Shown piece by piece: positions 14,533 to 22,989 of a stretch of DNA of 29,562 nucleotides. The DNA lies in NCBI GenBank assembly GCA_035540755.1, contig DATLGD010000192.1, positions 1 to 29,562 of the forward strand. Reading direction: 5' to 3'. The translations under genes and the position numbers were made by a program. The DNA comes from DATLGD01 sp035540755 (GTDB lineage: Bacteria; Actinomycetota; Actinomycetes; Mycobacteriales; SCTD01). Positions within the stretch are counted from its first letter, which is position 1, and the number at the start of each line of letters is the position of its first letter. Under the pieces are notes generated by a model. It was not told the origin of the DNA. It did not search any database and saw nothing but the letters and a program-made list of their open reading frames with translations.

Positions 14533-17091
14533 TCAGCCCAGCTCGGTCGCCCCGATGCCGTGCATTCCGATCCCGCTCCAGGCCGTGAACGTCCCGAGCG
14601 TGCCGTCGGCGTTCTGCCTCGCCGTCCAGATCGAGCCGTCGGTGCCGAGCACGTAGTACCGGGCGACACCGTCAGCGTCGGCAGTCACCGCCGGACGCCC
14701 GGTCATCCGCCCGGGGACCAGCTGCCCGTCCTTGCCCGACGGGGCGTGGAAGGTCTTCAGCGAAGCCGACGCCGCGTCCTTGCACGCCAGCGCCTGGAAC
14801 CGGCGCGAGGCCGCGACCGTCCCGCCGCAGGCCTGCGTGCTGCGCTTCGTCCACCCGGCGCCGTCGCGCCGCACCCACGGGCGGTCGTCCGTGCCCAGCA
14901 CGGTGTAGGCGAACTGCGGCGTGGACGACGCAGACGACACGTCCGACAGCGAGGGGCCGTGCTTGAGGACGCCGCCCAGCCCCTGCCAGCCCGGCAGCAC
15001 CGGGAGCGCACCACCGGCCGGCAGGGCGACCTTCCCCACCCACAGGCCCGCGTCGCTGCCACGGCAGCCCACCGCCAGCGTCCCGGCCGACACCACCGCC
15101 GACGGCGCCGTGCAGTGCGTCCCGACCGGTCCGAGCCGGGCCCAGCCGCGCTGCATCGTCCGGATCCACACGTTGTGGTCCGCGCCGAGCACCACGAAGT
15201 ACGTCGTGCCGCCCCAGGTCGTCACGGCCGGTGCGTCCAGCTGCTGGCCGCCCAGCGACGTCCAGCCGCCGGCGTCGGTGCGCCGGACCCACAGCTGGCG
15301 GTCCGACCCGGCTACGGCGACGACGTCGCCGCGGGGCGTCACGGCGTTGCTCGGTGCGGACGCCGGGCCGGTGCCGGCGACGTTCGTCGCGCGGACCGTG
15401 AACGTGTGGCCCCGCCCGTAGTCCAGGCCCGCGACCGTGCAGCTGACCGCGCCGGTCGTCGAGCAGGTCCGGCCCCCGGGGGTGCTCGTGACCGTGTAGC
15501 CGGTCACCGGGCTGCCGTTCGCCACGGCCGGACTCCAGGACACCGCCGCCGACGTGCCCGCCAGCGTCGCCGTGATGCCGGCGGGGGCCGCCGGTGGCCC
15601 GAAGCCACGCTCGTTCGGTGCGCTCTTGGCGTACTGGTCTGCTCCGTCGGTGAGCCGGAACCACGTGCCGCCGATGCCGTCCTTGCCCCAGAGGGTGCCG
15701 CCGCCGAAGGTCTGGATCCGGGTGCCGGACACCGACACGTCGCCACCGAGGTCACCCAGGTAGGTCCACGCATCGCCCAGCCCGGCCTTCGCCCGCAGGT
15801 GCGCCCCCTGTCGGGTCACCACGACCTGGTCGCTTCCCGCGTACTGGTCGACGCCGTCGGCCAGCCGGTGCCAGGCACCGTGAAGGCCGTCCTTGCCCCA
15901 CAGGGTCCCGCCGGAGAGCGTGAGGATGCGGGTGCCGGACACCGAGACGTCGCCGTTGAGGTCGCCGAGGGCGGTCCACGCGTCGCCGAGAGCGGCTTTC
16001 GCGCGCAGGTTCGCACCCTGGCGCACGACGACCAGCCGCTGACTGACCGCGAACTGGTCGACACCCTCAGCCAGCCGGTGCCAGGTCCCGTCGATCCCGT
16101 CCTTGCCCCAGAGCGTCCCCCCGCTCAGCGTGACGATGCGGCTGCCGCTCACGGCGACGTACCCGCCGAGGTCGCCCAGGTGCGTCCAGCTGTCGGTGAG
16201 CCCGGCCTTGGCGCGCAGCTGCCCGCCCTGGCGCATGACCACCAGCTGCGGGCTGATCGCCACCTGGTCCACGGCGTCCGCCAGCTTGAACCACGTCCCG
16301 TGCAGGCCGTCCTTCCCCCAGAGGCCCCCGGGCGTCCGGCTGACGATGCGGGTGCCCGCCACGGTCACGTCACCGCCGATGTCGCCCAGCTGGGTCCAGG
16401 CGTCGTTCAGGCCGGCCTTGGCCTGCAGGTACTGGCCGTGCCGGGCGACTACGAGCTGCGTAGCGGCACCCGGCTTGGTGCTGCTGGTCAGGCAGCACGC
16501 CGCCTGCCCGTTGTTCGTGACGACACGCGCCCCGTCGCTGTCGCGCGTCCAGTAGCCGTAGTACTCGCTGCCGGCGCTGTGGGCGGTGTAGCCGCCGATC
16601 GACAGCCCGTGCGTACTCGTCGGGACGCCGTCGCGCAGGATCGTCAGGTGCACGTGGTTGAAGGTCGAGCCGCCGCCGCACGGCACGGTCTGGCCGGCGT
16701 CACCCAGGCGGGTGCCGGCGGTGACGTGCTGGCCGACGAGGTGCCGCTGCTCGTTGACCAGGTGGTAGTAGGTCGACCGCCAGCCGTTGCCGTGGTCGAC
16801 GCCGAGGTACGACCCGCCCGAGCAGTTGACGAGGTACACGGTTCCGGCGGCGACGGCGACGACGCTGCGTGTCGCAGTGCTGCTCGCGGGGCCGAAGTCC
16901 AGGCTGCCCATGTTCGTGCCGTGCGGGGAACCCGCCTGCCAGGAGACTCCGCTGGGGAAGGGGAGCTGCCATGCCGGGGGCGGTCCAGCAGCCGCTGCCT
17001 GTGGCGTGACCGCCGCCGGCAGCGCTACGAGCGTGCAGAGCAGAGCAAGCAGCAGCGCGCCCCGCAGAACGGTCGACAACGGTCGAGTCAC
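14533..17091 (-). CDS. secreted M23-type peptidase with 70-aa repeats, Fn3 and propeller-like module
   Basis: An 852-aa exported protein. The signal peptide (about 1-35, with LLLALLCTLVALP and QAAAA) fixes the start at GTG 17091, which has a GGGGGGA ribosome site; the frame is open further upstream but that sequence is not coding-like. Next is an M23-type domain (about 40-200) with H57 and D65 in SPHGTNMGSLD and HxH in FNHVHLT, spaced as in beta-lytic-like M23 enzymes. Four 70-residue repeats follow (LRAKAGL..WT.LGDLGG, GGTLWGKDG), then an Fn3 domain (about 490-580, GYTVTSTPGG, FTVRATNVAGTGPASAPSN). The C-terminal 270 residues are the four-Cys module also found at 11726 and 19218. Here the peptidase is N-terminal and the module C-terminal, the reverse of its neighbour. 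Peptidoglycan hydrolysis outside the cell is the likely role. Confidence 0.85.
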   Translation of the reverse strand: MTRPLSTVLRGALLLALLCTLVALPAAVTPQAAAAGPPPAWQLPFPSGVSWQAGSPHGTNMGSLDFGPASSTATRSVVAVAAGTVYLVNCSGGSYLGVDHGNGWRSTYYHLVNEQRHLVGQHVTAGTRLGDAGQTVPCGGGSTFNHVHLTILRDGVPTSTHGLSIGGYTAHSAGSEYYGYWTRDSDGARVVTNNGQAACCLTSSTKPGAATQLVVARHGQYLQAKAGLNDAWTQLGDIGGDVTVAGTRIVSRTPGGLWGKDGLHGTWFKLADAVDQVAISPQLVVMRQGGQLRAKAGLTDSWTHLGDLGGYVAVSGSRIVTLSGGTLWGKDGIDGTWHRLAEGVDQFAVSQRLVVVRQGANLRAKAALGDAWTALGDLNGDVSVSGTRILTLSGGTLWGKDGLHGAWHRLADGVDQYAGSDQVVVTRQGAHLRAKAGLGDAWTYLGDLGGDVSVSGTRIQTFGGGTLWGKDGIGGTWFRLTDGADQYAKSAPNERGFGPPAAPAGITATLAGTSAAVSWSPAVANGSPVTGYTVTSTPGGRTCSTTGAVSCTVAGLDYGRGHTFTVRATNVAGTGPASAPSNAVTPRGDVVAVAGSDRQLWVRRTDAGGWTSLGGQQLDAPAVTTWGGTTYFVVLGADHNVWIRTMQRGWARLGPVGTHCTAPSAVVSAGTLAVGCRGSDAGLWVGKVALPAGGALPVLPGWQGLGGVLKHGPSLSDVSSASSTPQFAYTVLGTDDRPWVRRDGAGWTKRSTQACGGTVAASRRFQALACKDAASASLKTFHAPSGKDGQLVPGRMTGRPAVTADADGVARYYVLGTDGSIWTARQNADGTLGTFTAWSGIGMHGIGATELG
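15616..16455. repeat. four exact-period 210-bp tandem repeats inside the secreted peptidase gene
   Basis: The 10-mer CCTTGCCCCA or its one-base variant recurs at 15681, 15891, 16101 and 16311, exactly 210 bases apart. The matching protein units are 70 residues long (L-V-V-x-R-Q-G to D-Q-x-A-x-S). Each unit contains two short half-motifs, WTxLGDLGG and TLWGKDG, like a tectonin or propeller blade pair. The strict length suggests recent duplication or strong structural selection. Confidence 0.9.
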
Positions 17092-17334
17092 GCGGTCCCC
17101 CCGGACGAGCACGAAGGCCGCATCATGCACCAAGCCGGGGTCGACGTCAGGAGGATGCGCTGACCGAGCAGTGTCACCTGGGCACAGGTCGACCGTCTGC
17201 ACCCGCTCTGCGCCGGCAGCCGTCGTCGCCGACCGCTTCCCGTCCTGCGAATGTCGCGAAAGCGCCCACCCGTCCACGTTGGGCGGTCTACCGTCCGGGC
17301 CCCGTCGCGCCGTGCGACACCAGGAGGACTCGCC

Positions 17335-19101
17335 ATGACGACCGACTCCGGCACTCCCGCCCTTCCCCGCTCGCGCTTCTGCGGCCAGTGCGGCTCGGCG
17401 GCAGACGTCGACACCCGCTTCTGCACCTCCTGCGGCGCCCAGCTCGCCGACCCGCACGCCACGGCCGCCCTGCCGGTGCAGACCACTCCGGCCAGCGCAC
17501 CCGACAGCACGACGGCGGACGAGGGGACGGCGCCCACGGTCGTGCTGCCGGCGACCGCGGCTGTCCCGGAGCAGCCGGCCGCCGAGCCGCTCGCCGAGCC
17601 GGCCGCGGATCCGATCGACAGCTCACCGCTCGGCGACCTCGGCGCCTACGAGGACGACGTCGTCGTCGACGAGGCGCCGGCCGAGAGCACCGGCCGGTGG
17701 ACCACCCGGACGATCGCCCTCGTCGTCGTCTGCGCGCTCGTGCTGCTCGGCGGCGGCGGTTACGCCGCAGCCGGCTGGCTCGGCGGCGGGCAGACCCGCA
17801 CCGCGCTCGAGGAGAGCGGCGCGGCGTTCAACGGCGTCGTCGCCGCGTTCGCCGGCGCGAAGGACGTCGACGGCGTGGCTGCCGCGGCGGCGTCCGCGCA
17901 GCCCGCTGCCCAGCGGATCGCCGGGCACTGGCGGGCGCTCGACGCGGCGAAGGACGGCGTCGTCGTCGCGCAGCTGAAGGCCGAGGAGACGCTGCTGCTC
18001 GCCCTCGCCGGGCTCGCCGACGTCGCCACCGAGCCGCTCAAGACCTGGGGCAGCCAGCACGAGCCGATCGCGGGCGCCGTGGCGGCCGAGTCCGAGAGCC
18101 GGGCCGAGCTCGCGCGCATCGACGGCGACCGGGCCGGTGGTCTGGCCGACACCGCAGCCATGCTCACGTCCGTCACCGCAGCTGTCGGCACCGAGCTGGC
18201 GGCGGACGCGACGTCGCGCGCCGGCGAGCTGCTCACGACGCTCGGCAACGCGACCAGCACCGCCGGGCTGCGCAGCGTCGCCGCCGAGGCGGCCGAGGAG
18301 AAGCCGGCCGTCGCCGCCGCCCTGCCGGCGCTGAGCGCCGACAGCGGCAAGCCGGTGCTCGAGGCCTACGACCGGGTCCTGGCCGCGTTCGGACCGCTGT
18401 CGGAGATCGACGGTGAGCGCACCGGCGGCTGGGCCGGAGCCCGCGGCGACCTGGCGTCGGCGTACGCGCAGCTGGCGACGGTCAGCGAGGGCACCAGCGG
18501 CGCCGGCCTGACGACGCAGTCGACGGCGGTGCTCGCCGCCGTCGACAAGGTCGTCGACGGCGCGGCGGGGGCCATCGCCGACTGGAAGGCCGCGCACGAC
18601 GCCGCCGTCCAGGCGCGCAACGCCGACGCCGCCGCGCTCGAGAGCTACACCGCCGACTTCCGCGCCGAGATCAAGAGCTACGAGCTGCTGCGCAAGGACC
18701 TGCAGGCCTTCTTCGACCGCGTGCAGGACCCGAACGTCTCCGTCTACTACTACGAGGCCTACAACGCCCTCGACGACGCCGCCGAGGCGCGCCGCTCCGT
18801 GCGGGCCGCGCTCACGTCGCTGCGGGTGCCCGAAGGACTGCGGGCCGAGCACGACCGCGCCGTCGCCGTCGTCACCCGAGCCATCAACGCGGTGCAGGCG
18901 TCCTACGACGGGCTCTCGCAGGCGCAGGACTGCTTCGAGTACTGCTTCTACCGCGACACCCCCGGCTTCAAGCGGTTCCAGTCCGAGTCGGACGGCATCA
19001 GCAAGGAGTACGCCGCGGCGATCGCGGCGTGGGAGTCGGCGGCCGAGGCGACGAAGGCGTCGGTGACCAACCGGGCGCTGCCGCCCAAGCCGGAGGTGTG
19101 A
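17335..19101 (+). CDS. zinc-ribbon, single-pass membrane protein with Ala-rich helical ectodomain
   Basis: A 588-aa protein. ATG 17335 has a perfect AGGAGG 7 bases upstream. A zinc ribbon opens the protein: C16, C19, C30 and C33 in FCGQCG and FCTSCGAQL. A Pro/Ala/Glu-rich acidic linker (about 40-115) follows, then one membrane span (about 125-147, LVVVCALVLLGGGGYAAAG). The C-terminal 440 residues are Ala-rich and helical with heptad-like patterns. They lie outside the cell if the ribbon is inside, and end in a small Cys motif (CFEYCFYR). No enzyme motif is visible. The architecture is common in actinobacterial envelope proteins, where such ribbons are thought to contact cytoplasmic partners. 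It is divergent (243 bp) from the secreted peptidase operon, so it may act with those proteins at the envelope; this is inference. Confidence 0.8.
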   Translation: MTTDSGTPALPRSRFCGQCGSAADVDTRFCTSCGAQLADPHATAALPVQTTPASAPDSTTADEGTAPTVVLPATAAVPEQPAAEPLAEPAADPIDSSPLGDLGAYEDDVVVDEAPAESTGRWTTRTIALVVVCALVLLGGGGYAAAGWLGGGQTRTALEESGAAFNGVVAAFAGAKDVDGVAAAAASAQPAAQRIAGHWRALDAAKDGVVVAQLKAEETLLLALAGLADVATEPLKTWGSQHEPIAGAVAAESESRAELARIDGDRAGGLADTAAMLTSVTAAVGTELAADATSRAGELLTTLGNATSTAGLRSVAAEAAEEKPAVAAALPALSADSGKPVLEAYDRVLAAFGPLSEIDGERTGGWAGARGDLASAYAQLATVSEGTSGAGLTTQSTAVLAAVDKVVDGAAGAIADWKAAHDAAVQARNADAAALESYTADFRAEIKSYELLRKDLQAFFDRVQDPNVSVYYYEAYNALDDAAEARRSVRAALTSLRVPEGLRAEHDRAVAVVTRAINAVQASYDGLSQAQDCFEYCFYRDTPGFKRFQSESDGISKEYAAAIAAWESAAEATKASVTNRALPPKPEV

Positions 19102-19217
19102 CGCGCGGCGTCAGCCCACGGTGCGGCCGCCGACTCCCCCTACCGCCGTCCCGAGGTCCCCCCGGGCGGCTTCCCGCTGCCCACGGACAACATCCGCCCG
19201 ACGACACAGGAGCCACG

Positions 19218-20141
19218 TTGCCTCATCGATTCCGCCCACGCCTGCTGGCAACAGCAGCCGCACTCCTGCTCAGCCTCGGTCTCGCCGGGCCCGCGCAGGT
19301 CGCCTCGGCACAGACCGCGGATCCGCAGACGGACCTCGTCGCGGTCACCGGCACGGACAAGCGGCTCTGGTACACCTGGAGCTACCGCCAGGACTGGCGC
19401 CCGCTGGGCGGCGTCCTCGTCGACGCACCGTCGATCGCCGTCGGCACCGACGTCTACTTCGTCGGGCTCGGGCAGGACAACAACGTCTGGATCCGGTCCT
19501 TCAGCCGGGGTTGGCAGCGACTCGGTCCGGTCGGCACCCACTGCGCGAACCCGGTGGCCGAGGTGTCCGTCGACAGTCTCGGCGTCGCCTGTCTCGGTCG
19601 GGACGGCGCGATCTGGTTCTCCCAGGTGACGCTCCGCAGCGACGGGACCCTCCCGGTCCTCACGGGCTGGCGCAGCCTCGGCGGTCGACTGCTCAGCGGC
19701 CCGTCGCTGGTCGACGTGACGCTCGACGACAACGTGCCGCTGTTCTGGGTGTCCGCGGTCGGCGGTGACAACCGCATCTGGGAGACGCTCAGCCGCGACC
19801 CGAAGTGGAGCACCGCCTATTCCGCGAGCCACCGCTGCGGCGGACCGGTGACCGCCGACTACTACGGCGGCCACGCCTGTCGCGACCTGAGCACCGAGGG
19901 GCTGCGCATCGCGTCGTTCGGTGAGGGCGGGACGAGCGTCGTCCCCGGCCGGGTGAAGGGCCGCATCGGCATCACGTCCGACGCGCACGGCACCGCGCGC
20001 TACTACGCCCTGGGCCACGACGGAACGCTCTGGACGGCGTACTACGACGACGGCGGCAGCAGCGCTCCCCGGTTCACCCGGTTCAGCGGGGCGGGCCTCG
20101 GCGGCGTGGCCGCGGTCCGACTCAACGACGGCATCGGCTGA
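19218..20141 (+). CDS. secreted stand-alone propeller-like module protein
   Basis: A 307-aa exported protein. The start TTG 19218 has AGGAG 5 bases upstream and opens a signal peptide (about 1-34, LLATAAALLLSLGLAGPA). The rest is a single copy of the module seen in the two secreted peptidases, with matching blocks (LWYTWSYRQDWRPLGG, YFVGLGQDNNVWIRSF, RLGPVGTHC, YYALGHDGTLWTAYY). All four conserved cysteines are present: GTHC, VACLG, RCGG and HACRD. Repeated W-x-x-LGG and D-x-x-W-motifs suggest a tectonin or PLL-like beta propeller, which would bind glycans. No catalytic domain is fused. It lies 116 bp behind the zinc-ribbon gene and is closed by a strong hairpin. Confidence 0.8.
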   Translation: MPHRFRPRLLATAAALLLSLGLAGPAQVASAQTADPQTDLVAVTGTDKRLWYTWSYRQDWRPLGGVLVDAPSIAVGTDVYFVGLGQDNNVWIRSFSRGWQRLGPVGTHCANPVAEVSVDSLGVACLGRDGAIWFSQVTLRSDGTLPVLTGWRSLGGRLLSGPSLVDVTLDDNVPLFWVSAVGGDNRIWETLSRDPKWSTAYSASHRCGGPVTADYYGGHACRDLSTEGLRIASFGEGGTSVVPGRVKGRIGITSDAHGTARYYALGHDGTLWTAYYDDGGSSAPRFTRFSGAGLGGVAAVRLNDGIG

Positions 20142-20155
20142 CGCGTACGACTCCT

Positions 20156-20192
20156 GCGCTGCCCCGGACCGCACGCCGGTCCGGGGCAGTGC
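20156..20192 (+). terminator. strong hairpin terminator
   Basis: CTGCCCCGGACC / GGTCCGGGGCAG with a 7-base loop makes a 12-bp perfect stem, extended to 15 bp by one G-T and two G-C pairs. It starts 15 bases after the stop of the secreted module gene. There is no U-tract, as usual in actinomycetes. Confidence 0.85.
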
Positions 20193-20265
20193 TGTGTCGC
20201 GGCGGAGCGCGCTCGTACGGCGAAATCCGCTGGGAGAATTAGCGGAAAGATCTTGCGAGGAGGGA

Positions 20266-20294
20266 TTGCCAGATCCCACACCGGGCACTACCGT
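20266..20294 (+). promoter_or_regulatory. sigma-70-type promoter of the 13E12 gene
   Basis: TTGCCA (20266-20271), exactly 17 bases, then TACCGT (20289-20294). A transcription start near 20301 would fall inside the LexA box at 20296-20311. Confidence 0.55.
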
Positions 20295-20295
20295 A

Positions 20296-20311
20296 TCGAA
20301 CACCAGTTCGA
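20296..20311. promoter_or_regulatory. LexA SOS box
   Basis: TCGAAC-ACCA-GTTCGA is a perfect match to the actinobacterial/mycobacterial SOS-box consensus TCGAAC-N4-GTTCGA. It overlaps the predicted start of transcription of the 13E12 HNH gene, so LexA should repress that gene until DNA damage. Several mycobacterial 13E12 genes are known to carry such boxes. Confidence 0.85.
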
Positions 20312-20377
20312 AACTCTGGAGCAGCGCTGAGCCTTCCCGCCCACCTCGCCTGGCCGCCGTTCGACGCGGCCGACTGC

Positions 20378-22228
20378 GTGCTGCGCCTGCAGGAGCAGGA
20401 AGCGGAGATGCTGGCGGCCGAGGCGCTGTGCCACGCGCTCGAGGCCCTGCTCGGCTCTGAGAGTGAGCCGGCGGCGCAGAGCCTGCCCAGCGCCGAACCG
20501 GTCATGGCGTCGGAGGACGGTCCGCCGTCCTGGTGCTGGGACAGCCCGGCACCCCTGGTCGCCGAGGTCCGCGACACGACGTCCTCGTGGTGGGGCGGCG
20601 CGGCTGGGCAGCGCTCGGCCGACGACGGCTCGCGCGGGGTGGCGCCGCCGGCGGAGACCTCCGCATGGGACACGAGCGCTCGGCCGGGCGTGGACCCCGC
20701 GTTGCAGGCCCGGTGGGCTGCGCCGGGCGTGCCGCGGCCGTCGTCGGCGGCCGGTGCGGGGCCTGTCAGCGCCGGCACCGACCCGGGGCTCGAGGTCCAG
20801 GCGCTGGTCGCGGCGATCGACGCGCTGGCCGCGGTCGACCCGGCCTCGCTGCCGGGCGAGGTGGCGCTGGCGCGCTCGCGCACACTGCTGCAGCAGGGCG
20901 AGCGGCTCAAGGTGCTGGGAGTGCAGTCGCTGGCCGACGTGGAGAAGCGCAAGCTGCACGTCCTGGACGACGCACCGAGCATGCCCGCCTGGGTGAAGAG
21001 CCTGCACGTCCCCGGTGTCGACGCCGCCCAGGTCACCCTGGCCCGACGGATGCGCGGCGTGCCGCAGATCGCCACCGAGCTCACCGCCGGCCGGATGAGC
21101 GACCGCACCGCCGGGTTGCTCACCCGCACGATCGGCAGGTCCCGCGCGTTCCTCGACCGCCCGGACGGGCTGATCGACGGCAAGGACGGCGAGGCCGCGC
21201 TCGCGGCGGTCGCCGTCGACGGCGTCCTGATGCAGATCGCCGAGCAGATCGGCGGCGCCGACGACGCTCAGGTCCGCCTCGACATCCTGCGCCAGGAGCT
21301 CACCGCGCTCAACGACCCGGCCCAGACCCAGCTGGCCCGGTGGGAGGCGGCGCTCATCGTGTTCGCGCGCGAGTGCGACCCGGAGCTGCTGCCGTCCGGG
21401 ATCGGGCTGCTGGTCGACGCGCTGCTGCCGGCCGAGCACGACAAGCGCGCCGAGCAGGTCGAGCGCGAGCGCGAGCTCGCCCTGATCCGCGACTCCGCCG
21501 GCACCGGCGGCACCATCAAGGGGCGGGTCGACGCCGAGCTGTTCGAGCTGCTCGCCACGACGCTGGCTGCCGCCGCGGTCACCGACCCGGCCGGGCCCGA
21601 CGACACCCGCCGACACGCTGAGGGCCGGCAGGAGCTGGGCGACGACGTCGACGTCGACGAGTGGCCGGTCGAGCAGCCCCGACCCCGGTCCAAGGGGCAG
21701 CAGCGGCACGACGCGCTCAAGCGCGGCCTGCGGGAGCTGCTCGACTCCGGGGTGCTCGGGGTGCGGGGCAAGACGGCGCCGCACATCGCCGTCATCGTGC
21801 CGCTGGGCTTCCTCGAAGGGCTGCCGGGGGCGCTCCCGGCCCGCACCGAGCACGGCCTGCGGCTCAGCCGCGAGCAGGTCCGCCGGATGGCCGGCGGGAG
21901 CCTGTTCACCCGGCTCGTCCTCGACGCCCGCAACCGCGTGGTCGAGGTCAGCCACACCCAGCGCACCAGCACCGCGCTCGAGCGGCTGATCCTGAAGGTC
22001 CAAGGCGGCTGCACCTGCTCCGGAGCCGGCTGCGCCCGCGGCCCGGCCACGGGGCACCGGCTCATCCCGCACCACGCCAGCCTGTTCAGCAAGACCGGCA
22101 CCACCGAGCTCGACGACACCGTCCTGCTCTGCGAGCTCACCCACGACCACCACCTCCACGACCAGCGCCGCAACATCCGCCTCAAGGACGGCCGCGTCCT
22201 CGGGCCCGACGGCTCGGTCCGACCATGA
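20378..22228 (+). CDS. 13E12/DUF222 family HNH endonuclease-like protein
   Basis: A protein of about 616 aa of the actinobacterial 13E12 repeat family. The DUF222 part shows the family opening (VAAIDALAAVDPASLPGEVALARSRTLL, split here by ordinary variation), helices with DGLIDGKDGEAALAAVAVDG, and a long charged middle. The C-terminus has the HNH-like nuclease: HRLIPHH, TELDDTVLLCELTHDHH, then a conserved Arg/Gly tail (LKDGRVLGPDGS). A Cys-rich CTCSGAGC comes just before the HNH, and the usual Asn of the N step reads Asp (TELDD), so activity is uncertain. The start is unclear: GTG 20378 has no ribosome site; ATG 20408 has AGGAAG at 5 bases; CTG 20327 has GGAG at 5 bases and would add 17 residues. 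A LexA box and promoter sit just upstream, so expression should rise with DNA damage. The family's true role is not established. Confidence 0.88.
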   Translation: MLRLQEQEAEMLAAEALCHALEALLGSESEPAAQSLPSAEPVMASEDGPPSWCWDSPAPLVAEVRDTTSSWWGGAAGQRSADDGSRGVAPPAETSAWDTSARPGVDPALQARWAAPGVPRPSSAAGAGPVSAGTDPGLEVQALVAAIDALAAVDPASLPGEVALARSRTLLQQGERLKVLGVQSLADVEKRKLHVLDDAPSMPAWVKSLHVPGVDAAQVTLARRMRGVPQIATELTAGRMSDRTAGLLTRTIGRSRAFLDRPDGLIDGKDGEAALAAVAVDGVLMQIAEQIGGADDAQVRLDILRQELTALNDPAQTQLARWEAALIVFARECDPELLPSGIGLLVDALLPAEHDKRAEQVERERELALIRDSAGTGGTIKGRVDAELFELLATTLAAAAVTDPAGPDDTRRHAEGRQELGDDVDVDEWPVEQPRPRSKGQQRHDALKRGLRELLDSGVLGVRGKTAPHIAVIVPLGFLEGLPGALPARTEHGLRLSREQVRRMAGGSLFTRLVLDARNRVVEVSHTQRTSTALERLILKVQGGCTCSGAGCARGPATGHRLIPHHASLFSKTGTTELDDTVLLCELTHDHHLHDQRRNIRLKDGRVLGPDGSVRP

Positions 22229-22239
22229 CCCTGCCCCGA

Positions 22240-22259
22240 CCGCCTCAGCCCTGAGGCGG
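22240..22259 (+). terminator. hairpin after the 13E12 gene
   Basis: CCGCCTCAG / CTGAGGCGG, nine paired bases with a very short loop, begins 11 bases after the stop. A second hairpin, GCCCGC / GCGGGC with a 7-base loop, follows at 22276-22294. Confidence 0.6.
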
Positions 22260-22394
22260 CGATGAGCCCTGCCCCGCCCGCGCTCCGTGCGGGCAGCTGA
22301 ACCGTGGCCGCGCCTGTCCACAGATCCGCCGGGCGACCCCGGAGGTGACCGCGGTCGGGCCACCGTGCTGACATGCACGACGACGAGGAGCACC

Positions 22395-22943
22395 ATGAGC
22401 GCCATGACCACCCTGCCGTTCCGGCCCGACGGGTGGACGGTCGATGACCTCGACGAGCTGCCCGAGGACGACCCGCTCCGCTACGAGCTGGTCGACGGCG
22501 CGCTCCTGGTGACCCCGCCACCGAAGCCCTGGCACGACGACCTCGGCGCCCAGCTGCTCCTGACCCTGCTGTCCGCGCTCCCGCGCGAGTACCGGGCGTC
22601 GACCGCGCCAGGCGTGTACTTCGACCACCGCAACTACCGCCAGCCTGACGTCGCCGTCTACCGGCGGGGAGCCGCTCTGGCAGAGCGCATCTGGGCCACC
22701 GACTGCCTGCTCGTCGTCGAGACCGTCAGCCCCAGCAGCGTCGCGAACGACACCGTGGCCAAGCCCGCGCAGTACGCCGCGGCGGGGATCCCGCACTACT
22801 GGCGGGTGCACCGCCAGCCGCTGCTGCTCGTCGCCCATGCCCTCGAGGGCGCCGTCTACCGGGAGGCCGGGCGCTTCGACGACGCCGTCGAGCTCGAGCA
22901 GCCCGTTCCGCTCCGGTTCCGGCTGACCGACCTGCTCCCCTGA
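22395..22943 (+). CDS. Uma2 family (DUF820) PD-(D/E)XK nuclease-like protein
   Basis: A 182-aa protein, the usual Uma2 length. The signature blocks are present: RYELVDGALLVTPPP (Glu), YRQPDVAVYR (the catalytic Asp), LLVVETVSPSS (Glu) and NDTVAKPAQYAAAGIPHYW (Lys and the closing motif). These fit the PD-(D/E)XK fold. The family is abundant in cyanobacteria and actinobacteria, is usually of unknown target, and a mobile or defence role is only suspected. ATG 22395 has GAGGAG at 5 bases; the upstream in-frame start at 22287 would add a non-family extension. The previous gene is also nuclease-like and ends 166 bases upstream behind hairpins, so the two are probably separate units. Confidence 0.88.
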   Translation: MSAMTTLPFRPDGWTVDDLDELPEDDPLRYELVDGALLVTPPPKPWHDDLGAQLLLTLLSALPREYRASTAPGVYFDHRNYRQPDVAVYRRGAALAERIWATDCLLVVETVSPSSVANDTVAKPAQYAAAGIPHYWRVHRQPLLLVAHALEGAVYREAGRFDDAVELEQPVPLRFRLTDLLP

Positions 22944-22989
22944 GCCTTCGCGGTGGGCTGCCCGTCCGCCTGGCAGCGCGTACCCGCGC

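Noticed and set aside
15616..16455. 210-bp repeats as a CRISPR array
   Set aside because: Units are contiguous, in frame and without spacers; they encode protein repeats.
14560..17163. 867-codon + strand frame inside the secreted peptidase gene
   Set aside because: It is antisense to signal peptide, M23, repeat and Fn3 sequences that are clearly real on the - strand.
17092..17457. N-terminal extension of the secreted peptidase frame to 17457
   Set aside because: It would place 122 residues before a clear signal peptide and would cover the start region of the divergent zinc-ribbon gene.
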